64,000 bases of DNA from Cyathus striatus (taxonomy: Eukaryota; Basidiomycota; Agaricomycetes; Agaricales; Nidulariaceae): positions 6,820,001 to 6,884,000 of the forward strand of contig JAOVFP010000002.1 of assembly GCA_025738555.1 (NCBI GenBank). The letters are read 5' to 3'. A program made the position numbers and the translations under genes. The notes under the pieces were generated by a model. It was given only the letters and a program-made list of their open reading frames with translations, was not told the origin of the DNA and ran no database searches. Positions 12,122-22,966 of the stretch are shown here, one piece after another (position 1 is the stretch's first letter; each line of letters begins with the position of its first letter).

Positions 12122-15100
12122 ATGACTCAACAAAAGTCAGGCAAACGCACAAGAGCTTCCGATAACATTCCCTGTCAATACTGCCACCATCACTTCAAAT
12201 CACGAGGCTTGCACAACCACCTCACATTTTGTGCTAGGCAGCACTGCCATGCCTTAAACACGGCAGCTACAACGAACAGCCTAGGTGATACTGGCATAGA
12301 AATTAATAATTCAGCATCAATTATAAATAGTAGCAATGACTTAGGTTAGATATTTCATCTTACACTGTACAGGATAGATTTCTAATCACATACTCTAATT
12401 AAAAATTCGAATATAGTAAACATCACAGAGATGAATATGGATCTTGATGCACCTCACAAAGACGAACCAGATCATCATGAAGTGGCTAGTATGTGTCTAT
12501 TTCTTCATGTGAATGTTACTTGTTGACAAGATTTATCCAGATGACTCTCCACTTGAAGAATTCGTCGAAATAGAATACCATCCTCATAGTGGAAAACTTC
12601 CAGTTCAAATACCTATTGAAAAATATGATGGAATGAAGGCTAACACAACATTCAACAGTAATATGGATGAGATATGGAGTGAATCGAAGCCATGGCATCC
12701 ATTTCGCACTCCACAGGATCTCGAGTTTGCAGAAAAGTGCACTAGGCTCAATTTCAGCCACAAAACAAGTCAAGAATGGCTAGATTTTACGAAACAACTT
12801 CAGTCTAATAATTTAAATGTGACATTCACCTCCATATTCGAAATGGATCGCCTCATTGAGTCTGCTGTGTCATCTACGGTTGGGGTAAGAATTCTTTTAT
12901 TCTCAACACACAGCTATTGATTCTGCTTGCATTACCAGTTTGATATTGTCCGATTTACAGTTCCATATAAAGGGAAGGATTATCATTATGAGGTTCTTCG
13001 TAGGCCAATTTGGGATTGGATAAAAGAGGTTGTTTCACACCCAATCATATCTAAAAGCTTTACTTGGTATGCTGAACGGCGATACCATGTACTTGGTGAC
13101 AAAAAAACTCGTTTCTGGAATGAACCATGGACTGGTGACAAGTTCTGGAGATTACAGGCAAGTACATAATATATGTATATATGTATAATTTTCTCTCACA
13201 AGGTAAAATGTAGAGTGAACTGCCAAAAGGTAGTGTTCCATTATGTCTTCTTCTTTGGAGTGACAAGGGTCGGGTTTCGGATTTTGGGGGCCGAAAAAGT
13301 TATCCTGTGATCGCTAGAATACTTAATCTTCCATCAGATATCCGTAATTCAAATGGATTTGTAGGCAGTCAAATTATTGGATGGCTTCCAATTGTAGGCA
13401 TAACCTCACCACTAGTGCTTACCACAACTAAAAACACATCATACAGGTACCTGATGATGTGGAACATTCTGGGAAACATTCCTGGGCAAACCATCATCGC
13501 ATTGTTTGGCATGAAGCCATGTTTCACATGCTTGAGTCACTTATACCACCCGCCACCACTGGTGAATGGTTTCAATGTGGAGATGAAGTAGAGAGACAAC
13601 TATTTCCATCCATATTGATATACTCGCTAGATTATGAAGAGCAGTAATTGAGAAATTTTCATTTATTGGGTAACATTTGCTAATGTGTATTTCAACAGAA
13701 TAATGGTTGTTCTAAATCGTGGTGTAAACGGAGAAGCTGCATGCCCTTCATGTGAAGAGCGAACAGACAACTTTCTAAACTCATTAGGTGGTGCACAGCA
13801 GCGCACCACCAAAGCATATGTACACCTTTGGAATAAATCTTCAGAAAAATCAGCCGAAGAAATAGAGAAAATTTATAAACCCCTGGGACTTGTGCATTTG
13901 AAGGTGTCTATAAAGTTCTCTTTCAATGATAATAGATTATAATTATATCTTATTTATTAGAATTGCTTCTGGAAATTCCCACATACAGATATTTACAGCA
14001 CAATGTCTTATGACGTACTTCATGCAAATGAAATAGGTGTTTGCAAGCGGCTCTGGAAGTATGTCAAACAGTATTTTGATGGAGATAGAGTGGCATCATC
14101 TTGAATTGAGACTCGGTGAGGTTTCAGTTGAATTTATTGATCAGATACTGAGATAACTGAATATTCATAGAATTGCAAATCTACCACCTTGGAGTGGCCT
14201 ATCGTCCTTTGCTCATATTCTTAGTATTGACTTCTCAGATGGTAGTAAATATGCTGATCTTTTGAGAGTAAATTATCTACAATTAACATTTGGTTTCATA
14301 GCTGATACAATTTCACAGATTGTCCTACATGGTATAGCACCCGAGATAACCCAAGCAAACCAACTTATAATTCAATGCCTTCGGTCCTTGGCTGTTATTA
14401 GCAATTATTCACGGTTCAAAATACATACAATGGATACAATTGCTGAAGGAAGGGAAGAGATAAAGCAGTTCAGCAAGTTTCTAAAGGTAATAAATACTGC
14501 CACTCACTTTATTTGACACTGTAGGTTCTGACTATTTATTTTATGACAGAAGACATGTGAGAAGTATGGATGGACATGGAATATACCAAAGATACATGCC
14601 CTTCTCGCTCATTTGTTCAATGATATTGAGGAGAAAGGCACAACATCTGTATATAATACCAAGTTGAATGAGCGGGCTCACGGACCACTAAAAGAAATGG
14701 CAAAACATTTCAATGATAAACAGGAGACTTTAGGACGACAGGTAAGTATTCCGAATATTAGAATTATAAACACTTTATCATATTAACAGCTTATGAAATA
14801 TGAACATTACCAATCTGTTCTTTCGACTATGAAGGCAAATACAGATGCACTACTGCAGCAAAAGGATCATCTCAATTCAAAAATACAGCATGTTTCACTG
14901 TTTGGAAAAGGACCAGAGCTTAATCCTAGCTCTCTCCCAGCAAATCTAGCAAGAAAGCCTGCATTTTCTAGGTTTTCAAATCGGTTACATGCATATTTAA
15001 CTCAGATGTATAGGGATAAAGGAATAATACAAGACCACCAAACGATTACACTTGACAACTATAGAAAAGTAAGACTTGTAACATTGAGTATTAATATCTG

Positions 15101-15553
15101 ACCTTATCTATAAATAAATAGATCCGACAATTTTATGAACTTGATATTGATTATGTGTCTGAAGAAGACTGGAGTGTCTTGCGAAGTATCTTGCACTGCA
15201 AAGAGTTATACCATGGACGTCCCCGATATGACTGTGTCATGTTGATTCTGGACAGTAGCATTGCTTATGCATGTCTGTTGCTCTTATTTGAAGTCACCGT
15301 TGGAGTCGATGGGTGCAAACACTCCATGGCACTTATTCAACTTTTCGATATTGTCACAAGACCAACTTGGAAAGACCGGGCAATTGGATTTCATAGGATT
15401 AAAGAAGTGGCTGGAGTAAAAAACACTATTTTTATTTCCCTTGAGTCAATTGTTCGAGGTGTGTACATTGTAAAGACAGAATCTGAGCACGAGTATTACA
15501 TAAATGACTTGGTAGACAATGACATACTACTTAGACTACGTAGGTGTATGTGA
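12122..15553 (+). CDS. Plavaka-family transposase
   Basis: This multi-exon gene encodes the transposase of the nested element. The start at 12122 gives MTQQKSGKRTRAS, immediately before a C2H2-like finger (IPCQYCHHHFKSRGLHNHL). Family hallmarks follow in order: PWHPFRTPQDLEFAEKC; PIWDWIKEVVSHP; WYAERRYH with FWNEPWTGDKFW; LPSDIRNSNGF; the HSGKHSWANHHRIVWHEAM block; CPSCEERT; and YDVLHANEIGVCKRLWKY. Introns are about 50-70 bp with GT..AG borders (examples near 12885 and 13157). The frame ends at the TGA at 15551, 3 bp from the stop of the convergent partner gene. I found no stop inside the exons I followed, but did not verify every splice. It presumably cuts and joins element ends in the nucleus. 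Confidence 0.8.
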
Positions 15554-15556
15554 TTC

Positions 15557-16868
15557 CTACTCATTACCTATGTAGTCCATTAGTTCATCATATCTTTCAT
15601 TGTCACGTCTCATAGCAGAGTCCTTGTCTACAGGCTGACTAGGAAAAATTACTTGATTATATCGCTGGAAGACTTCCTGTATGCTGGGCTTATTGTAAAG
15701 CTTGTACAGCATTAGTTTATATGCTTTGAAATCTTCCGCATAAGTGATACCAGATTCTCCAACTGGGACAAACTCTGAATCACCAGATAAACCAAAGCGT
15801 GTCTGTTCGTGTGTATATTGAGTCAACTGGACAAATTGAATTAATAGAATACCGTACCAAAATAGCAACAAATGCGATGAATCCCGGGGTAACAGAACTC
15901 AATCCCCAATGTTTAACCACTGTATTCGGATTAAAGGCCCTTCCCGCTTTCCTAGCTTGAAGGGCACGGGGCCCACGAAGAAGACACAGACCAATCTATA
16001 ATATTAAATATCAATCACTTAAAATAGAACAAATAATAGATCCCTACATCAATTAATATTTCCGAAGCAAAGACATGCTTGTCTTTTGTGTTACCTTTCG
16101 GAAAGAATACAGGCGGGAGAACTTCATATTTCCTTGAGTCCAAGTCGAAACCCAATAACACATCTCGATCTGTTACGTGGTTGATAAGAACTGGAAGCAC
16201 TTCTCGAACTCGCTCTGCTGCATTTGAACGCTGTTGCTGCATACCATGTTCAAACTGTGGCAGTCCATCAAGTTGGACTATTTGATATATTCAAATTGCT
16301 CACCTTAGCAATAAAGTGGTCCGACGATCCACCATTCATCATATTATGAAGAAATGCAGGGACAATCATTCGAAGATCTCGACATATACCCTCCATCTGA
16401 TTGTCAGGGGTTGCATGCCTCTCAAATGAATTCCAGTTGGTGTCATTGGGGTCCGGGTCTGGGAGAATAACGGCGAGCTTCATCGTGTCACACATCCACA
16501 CCTCAAACATACAAGTAAAATAGCGGCCAGCTTTCACGATTGAGTCATCATTAGGATGCACATTGGTCCGCTGGAGACGACGACGAGTAGTAGGCTTTAC
16601 AGCCTTAAGTGTGGCATTCTCTTTAGTGACTTTCTTAAGGGCCTTATACAACTTCGAAACTTTGAGCTGAGTGGCTCTAAGACCCTGTATATATGAATAT
16701 AATGTTAATTAATATTGCAATTTATATACAATGACTTCGTACCTTTCGTAAATCCTCTTTCTTAGCCTCTGGACCAGGCATGACAATGCTAAGATCCATA
16801 TCCGTTTCGTCTCCATCAAAGTCTTCCTCTTCCTGCTCCCCATTGCCCTGTGATTCCTCATCGGACAT
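15557..16868 (-). CDS. Plavaka-associated accessory gene, unknown function
   Basis: A second gene of the Plavaka element, convergent with the transposase. Exons joined by GT..AG introns read: an acidic start MSDEESQGNGEQEEEDFDGD (ATG at 16868; in-frame ATGs at 16916 and 16958 are alternatives); a basic, probably coiled segment with KALKKVTKENATLK and TTRRRLQRTNVHP; SFERHATPDNQMEGICRD; AAERVREVLPVLINHV; IGLCLLRGPRALQARKAGRA; then TRFGLSGDSEFVPVGE and a C-terminus ending LMDYIGNE. Similar proteins recur in agaric genomes, often beside such transposases, but I know no function. Coding capacity appears intact. A role in transposition or target choice is inference only. Confidence 0.7.
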
Positions 16869-16959
16869 GTTGTTGTTGTCGGATGGAGGAGATATAAATC
16901 GGTTGTGATTACGCATTGAAATAGATAACTGAAGTGGAGTGAGATGTTTGAGAGACAAA

Positions 16960-18210
16960 GCAAATGTTTAACGTGCCTTATAAATGAATGTTTGCCTAGG
17001 CTGCAGATTTCCATCTCATCAATTCATTAGAACATGACAATGACTTCACTTGGGCTGGAGCGAGACCCTAGTGCACGTTATCCCATATAAACTGTCCTAG
17101 ATGAACGCGAGAAAAGACACAGCATGTACTAGGCAAGGCATTCGAACTATCCATTGTGGCTGGATTACCAACCACTGAGGAAGCTGTCCAGTATAACGAC
17201 AAGTTTTGATGTAATTTGTTGATAGCTTCGTGCCGGGGCGGTGAAACTTCAAAATGGAACGCGTTAAGGTCTAAACATGTGATCGCGTTGATGTTCCTTG
17301 CTTACCAGCGAATGGCTAGAAGTGTGGAACACAAGTCTGGATGGTTGATGATTGCTCCAGAATGTTTAGCGGTCAATTGTCGAGACCACATAAGATCCGG
17401 TATGTGCTGACAAATAGAGTTTCTCAAAAGGTATAAAGCAAGTCTGATTTCTAGCAGTCGTGCTCACAGAACGAGATGGAGGCAGTGTCACGTTACTCTT
17501 AGAGACCAGGGTGTTGACGGAGGCAACCGTCGGCAAAGGTCAGCGCTTCAGCATCTTCTCTGGTCCGCGCGTTTACTAACTGATACTTACGTCATTCTGC
17601 TGGTGCATTGAATCCGTGGCGTGCCCGGACTCCGATTGTCGACGTCGTTGCGCATACATCTGTAAGTATTTCGTATACTCTGATTCCAGTAGTGTCACTA
17701 ACATTGTAACGATGGCAGGTTACCCACTGCAAAGTAAGTACTTATGCATGTTTGCACATATCCATATAGTGTATAAAGAGATATGTAGTAGCGTAGTGAC
17801 CAATACAATTTCGGTTCGAATAAACATTGCCAGATTTAGATCCGGAACAGACAGAATTGGAATCAAAATTAAGCAAAATTTAAATGTATATTCATAAAAT
17901 GGATTATAGGAAACTGTAGAATTAAAAGTCATTGAAATGCATAAATCTCTTATAAGGCTCGGGCTGTAGTCTTATAAAACATTGAGAGTAAGCGGGGAGT
18001 TTGCAACACACCGCAGCAACACACGATATGCCATATAATGCATTGGGTGACTCACTGCGTCATATTGTATGGCATTGAATGGCTCTCAGCCATGCCTTGC
18101 AATCGTGTTTAAGGATTCGTGTTCAACAATTGTCCTTTTGAGTCAGTCAATGCCTTAAGGCATTACAATGTCTCGAAATCTATTGTGTGGTAAACTTAAC
18201 TTTTGTGACA
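16960..18210. repeat. Plavaka right-hand non-coding and subterminal region
   Basis: About 1.2 kb between the accessory gene and the right terminus has no convincing ORF. From about 17930 onward it is rich in short motifs related to CTTATAAGGC and ATGCCTTAAGGCATTACAA. Similar motifs occur near the left terminus at 11780-12010 (ATTGTAAGACCTTAAGCC). Such arrays are typical transposase-binding regions. Confidence 0.55.
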
Positions 18211-18212
18211 AT

Positions 18213-18382
18213 TACAGGTTTTAAAGTATGCAATTAGAAATGGTAACTATGAGCTTAACTTTACCGAGGGAACCTCAATAGAAGACGAAATGCAAGCTCT
18301 TGAGGCAGATGCATTTGATGCTAGTTTAAATCCTGAAGATAAGGTAACACATTGGATGTCTGTTGCAGTTGAGCAAACTTGA
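18213..18382 (+). pseudogene. hAT transposase copy 2, 3' part
   Basis: This is the continuation of the interrupted hAT reading frame: TACAGGTTTTAAAG resumes exactly where copy 1 continues after GGAGGCAT. It encodes QVLKYAIRNGNYELNFTEGT, then an acidic tail and a TGA at 18380-18382. It is separated from its 5' part by the Plavaka element. Confidence 0.85.
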
Positions 18383-18761
18383 CTTTGTGCTTGTACAATT
18401 TGTACCATGCCGCCAATTCACTCTTAACTATTGTGATTTCAAGTAATATAATTATGTTTACATCGTCTATAGGTACTTAGGTGTATGTAGACTATTTTAC
18501 TATATGATTTTGTTCTTACGTTGTCAGTTATACTTCGGAATTCTCATTTTTGAGTGAAGGCAAGCGACAACATATGTAGACGACTCTGATTACTCGGTTT
18601 ATTGCCGCAAGCCATTGGCTAAGCCATAAGCCGAGCCGAAGCCGTTGAAGCCTAGCCATAAATACCTGGTTAGGCTTAAAGCCACCATGAATTTTAGCTA
18701 GGAGCCACAGGAGCCGAGCCGTAACCGAGCTGAGCCGAGCCGTGGCAACACTAGGAAGAGG

Positions 18762-20380
18762 GGGAGACATTACACGTAGTCTGTAAAGTGTCCTACTGCA
18801 CGTTCGAGGTCGATGACGTGGCAAACTAAGCAGGATATCGAACATCCTGAAAAGAGCAGGTTGACGCTGAATTGAGACTACTATTAAGTTCGTGTTCTCG
18901 CCTTCTTCGTGCTGCAAGTTAGTCAATAGGTCGATTAAGGCAGACTTGGAGGATGTAAGGGAGCCCTCGATGTGGGGAAACATGGATGGGATGTTCAGGG
19001 GAGCATCTGTATCCAGCTGCCATGACATGAACGGAATGAATGTGTAGGGGAGAAGCGGGCGTACTAAACGGGTTACAACTTCAACTTCAGCTCCACTCGC
19101 TCCCGAGTCATGTCCTCGACTCGATTCCATCATGTACCAGCTCACGATTCCCGCTGGTACGACATATATTCTTTCACGGCGAATTTTCAGTAAGACATGT
19201 ACGACGTACGCTAGGTGCAACCTTCAAAGCGCCCTCTTCGACCACCTATGCTTAGGTACAGTGTTGAAGAACATGACAGGTGAAGATGGAAGGGAGTAAC
19301 TAACTGTACGGAAGGTAGGAAGTCTGCTGTAAGGATGAGCCGGGGGAGGAGGGGAGGGAGAGGATAAAAGCGAACTCGTCACTTGCTAGACAAGGGGAAA
19401 ACACGTTGCAGGGATTGACACTGTGGGTGAGGAAGGAAGGAGGGGACCTCCGCCACAAGCTTGACCACACTCGTCAAGACCAAGAATGAGCTCTTCTCGC
19501 CGAGCAGACGATGTGGGTGGAGAAGGCAATGGGGTGCTTGACAATGCTCAAAGGCATGGCCATGGAATTGATACAGGGAAAGAGAGACAAGGGAGGAGGG
19601 GGGCTGGAAGACGTTGACAACGTAAGCGAGTGGTGGTGAAGGGCCTTCAACGACGTTGCGAAGCCATTGCATCGTCGCGGTTGTCGTTAAACATGGGAGG
19701 AGGAAGGACATGTGCTTGATGATGTGGCATCAAGGCTGTTGTTGTCAAAGGCATGGCCGTCGTATAAAGGGCCTTCAACGACATTGTGAAGCCATTGCGT
19801 CGTTGCGGTTGTCGTTACACACAGGAAGAAGAGGAAGAGGAGGAAAAGGAAGAGGAGGAGGGACGGGTGCTTGATGATGTGGAATCAAGGCTGTTGTTGT
19901 CAAAGCCATGGCCATCGTGTAGACCCAAGGGAAGAGAGAGGAGGGAGCATGGTAAAGGCGATCGCAAAGGTCGTCAAGGAGGTGGCAGAAAATGTGCACA
20001 TCTGTCGTCTAGGAAGGAACCCTACATCGTTCCCATTCTTATTCCAAGCCATCGAATCCACCAATACCACCCAAACGTATAATGGTAGCCTTCGCCTGAA
20101 CGAGCCTGTCCTTTCATCAGGTGTCCTCTCCGCTTCTCCCTACTTCTCAGGTGGCTCGTGTGGACGTGTGGCAGCAGTGGAAGAGTCGTGATAGATGGTA
20201 CAATAGGGCAACACGGTGGGCAAGGACGGTAGCCTGTGTTGATGGTGATGGTGGTGCAGTGGTGGGGATGGCGAGAGCGGACGAGTAAGTGGGCTAGTTG
20301 ATCGTTGAGAGAAAAGACAAGAAGGGTGATATGAAACGAACCTGAAATGCGCCCCTTCTTATCCAACTACCACTTATTCC
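18762..20380. other. host DNA right of hAT copy 2, no confident gene
   Basis: A minus-strand frame at 18762-19220 (from MHLAYVVHVLLKIRRERIY) is open but runs into the hAT end, where it becomes transposon sequence, so only its first part could be host coding. No family is recognised. Further right the DNA is purine-rich and repetitive on the plus strand, which explains several long but unconvincing ORFs around 19775-20366. Confidence 0.4.
19649..19920 (+). repeat. two-copy tandem repeat of about 130-150 bp
   Basis: Two adjacent copies start GGGCCTTCAACGAC at about 19649 and 19767. Each continues through GAAGCCATTG, CGGTTGTCGTTA and GTGCTTGATGATGTGG to ATCAAGGCTGTTGTTGTCAA. The second copy has an inserted GGAAGA-type purine run (19820-19861). 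A weaker third copy may lie at 19525-19565. Confidence 0.75.
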
Positions 20381-20783
20381 AGAATCTTGGCGACCTTGCA
20401 GAGACACTGGATCGTCGGGGTATGGCAATCAGTGGGGCATGCAAACAAGGATGAGAGGGAAGATGATGACGAATAGCGAAGAAATGAAATAAGCTGGGAT
20501 CGAAAGAGGGGAACGAGCAAGGTATTCAGGCGAATAATCTTTGTCACACAACGTCACAAGGCATCTGCTATCGAGCCAATCACACAGCGTTCCTAGGCTT
20601 CAGCCAATCATAAAGCCTTCTAACCGGCGGCCAAGAGCTCGTTGGTTTATCAAGCATGGTTTCAAATTAAAACTAACAACTTTGCAAGAAACAAACAAAA
20701 CTCGACGCAACGTGAAATAACCCCAGTATATGTTATCCAACACGGAGGTGGACCATTGTTCATCTAAATGCTAAAATCATCTG

Positions 20784-22570
20784 TCAATGACTGTAGTTCC
20801 AATGGATGAATATGTACAGGCATAGACTGTGGTGGTCAGAAATACCACTAAAAGCACAGATGATAAAAATAAAAACCTTTTCCGTATCTTGAGACGAGGT
20901 AGAAGAGGATACCCTAGAAATATTATTTATCGCCTGTGTAGGAATACTCTCGTTCGGCGCAACATTCATTGGGATGTTGAGTGTTTCAAGCGTAATGGTT
21001 CCATTGTCAATATCGCGATGTCGCTCGCGAGAGTTCAATCTAGAATGGCATTTAAAACCCAGTTTGGTATAAAGATCGGCAAGACATTACAAGGTAAGCA
21101 TGGTATTAGCATATACTAAGTCCAGTTGTATTAACATAAAGCACGAATGAATAATTGTAGACTTACTTCTTCCGCGTATTGCATAAATTGCAAGAGAGAG
21201 TCGGGTGTCAGGCATAAATTTGTACTGAAAAAGTTAGTAGACCATAGTATATATTGCATATCACATACAGTGATCAAGAATGCTATTGAACATAGCCTGC
21301 GAGAAGTTATGCAGTACGTATTTAAGCAATTCAAACTTTAACTGCGTACCACATGAGAAGTCCACTTGCGACAGTCCAAATTATCAGAGAACGAATAAGT
21401 CGAACAGTTTCGATTCTTATTCAACCTGTGAATTCAGTACAGCTCCCCTGTCATTGTGTTAATACAGGCAAACCTTTGTTCTGAGTCCGGTTGCTTTCTG
21501 TACAAGTGATAACACATTATTCCAGCCATTATTCCATCAGATATTATCCGAAATCCGTAAGAAGGATAGATCCAATTCTGTAAAATAAAGTGAGTCGATG
21601 AATTTCCGTTTAAAGTAAGATCAACACACAAGATTAATGACCGTGTCCGGGCGATACCTCGCTTGCCACCTACAGGTGAACATAAGATATAGGAAATTGA
21701 TGCTAAATTGGCTTCCCACAGTGCTCTTATATATATTATGTAAGTTGAAGTTAAGCCCCTGGTATACTGACTAGTCCTGGATGCATAAACGGACCTGTAT
21801 TGAATCCTGTTGAAAATGAGAAAGTTAGAGTCTCATAATAGCTGAATAACACGTACCCCAGCCAAGAACAAATGGGATAACCTTTGAGATGCCATTAATA
21901 CCCATTCACAATGTAGGCATTGTAAGACTTGCCGCTGCTGTAACAGTTGTTTTACTGCATGTAACTATAAACTTTCTTTGTATTACCTATAGGTTGAGAT
22001 TAATGGATGACGAGGGCATACATTGCCACATTCTCATGAGGAAGAAACTGTATCGTTGGAATAGGTTTTTAATTTGTTCTTCATATAAATATTACTGACC
22101 ATTCAACAAGAAAACATGTTGCTTCCTATTGGATTGACGGGATACATTCAATTCTTATATTTTCGAGAAAGGAATACCTACTGTTGGGAGTCCAGTTGTC
22201 TATCGTTCTGAGTATATATATGAAAATTCAAATGTGGCAGTTACTTACAAATAACACGGAAATACTAGCGCGATCCATATCATTCACTGCGCGGATGATA
22301 AAGGTACGCCACAAAGAGTGAAATGGTAAAGCGCATTGCATTGTTTCGAACTGCTTAGTTTGCATTAAATAGCTGGCAGGCCAAACATGAACGTTTGAAC
22401 AGTGAGTTACCAGTATTGCTAAATATACCTATTGGACTTCAGTTTCGATATCTATCAACTGAGGAGGACATTCGTACGAATGCTTTCACGCGTTTCAAGT
22501 CCCGGCTGTATGTGTAGAAGTAATGGGCTGTCTGACCACAGGCAACACCATAGAGCCTATAACCTTTGTT
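20784..22570 (-). pseudogene. DUF6533/DUF6534-type seven-TM protein gene, probably decayed
   Basis: Pieces in the right order on the minus strand resemble the fungal DUF6534 membrane family. Near 22540: LYGVACGQTAHYFYTYSRDL. Near 22060: a segment with SFFLMRMWQ. Near 21590: QNWIYPSYGFRIISDGIMA. Near 21400: VRLIRSLIIWTVASGLL. Near 21270: a membrane stretch SIAFLITVCDMQYILW. Last exon (about 21079-20784): LNSRERHRDIDNGTITLETL with a polar tail. Several exons have GT..AG borders (donor near 21168, acceptor near 21305). The second and third membrane segments are poorly preserved and stops separate some pieces. The product would be an integral membrane protein of unknown role. Confidence 0.5.
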
Positions 22571-22840
22571 ATACTTTACTTCGAGATTTATTTATAAAGT
22601 ATCACTCACGCCAAAGAAAGAGTCCATCCAACAGACATAGATATGAGATTTAGCCTAACGTGGTCCATGCTGAAGAATAATAATTGGATGTAAAGTTGCA
22701 ATATCAGCGTTGGCAGAAATGAGAACTTGGTTGACGGGTAAAACCTCTCTTTTCATGTTTGAGTATAAAACAAATTGAAGCATGGCGCTATCAAGGGTCC
22801 TAGTTGGGGCTGGGAGCCAGGGGTGTGACCTGGTGTGAGA

Positions 22841-22966
22841 TATAAAACAAGCCTAGCAGCTCGGCTACTCACATACTCGCCGAACGTGACCACCGACCAA
22901 CAACCGACGACACGACAGCTCACGACAGCCTTTCAACAATCAATCTAGTTCAAGCTTCCTTGTAAG
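22841..22966 (+). promoter_or_regulatory. orphan promoter and 5' leader
   Basis: A TATA box TATAAAAC (22841-22848) is followed by a CA/AC-rich leader with no ATG. It ends CAATCAATCTAGTTCAAGC, then CTTGTAAGT, a canonical 5' splice site near 22960. This is the usual shape of a strong fungal promoter with a leader intron, but no coding sequence is recognisable downstream before the next repeat. Confidence 0.4.

Larger units (their letters stand above)
11760..18210 (+). mobile_element. Plavaka (CMC/CACTA-like) transposon, 6.45 kb, nested in hAT copy 2
   Basis: The insertion ends are found by comparing the two hAT copies: the uninterrupted sequence GGAGGCATTACAGG of copy 1 is split here. Termini are TGTCACGAAAG at the left and CTTTTGTGACA at the right. 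The target duplication is AT, or ATT if the outer T/A pair is not counted. Subterminal regions repeat motifs of the form TGTAAGRCC / CCTTAAGGC on both sides. It carries a rightward multi-exon transposase (12122-15553) and a leftward accessory gene (15557-16868). The transposase sequence identifies the Plavaka family known from basidiomycetes. Confidence 0.9.
8055..18753 (+). mobile_element. hAT transposon copy 2, interrupted by a Plavaka element
   Basis: This is the same element as 1596-5842 in opposite orientation, flanked by a perfect 8-bp duplication GGAAGAGG (8047-8054, 18754-18761). Total length is 10.7 kb, of which about 6.45 kb (11760-18210) is a nested Plavaka element. Subtracting that leaves about 4.2 kb, the length of copy 1. 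The two copies plus the 2.2 kb between them form a long imperfect palindrome. Confidence 0.95.

Noticed and set aside
19775..20366. Several 70-115-codon ORFs on both strands
   Set aside because: They follow purine-rich tandem repeats and give Glu/Gly/Arg-rich or Pro/Leu-rich text with no motif.
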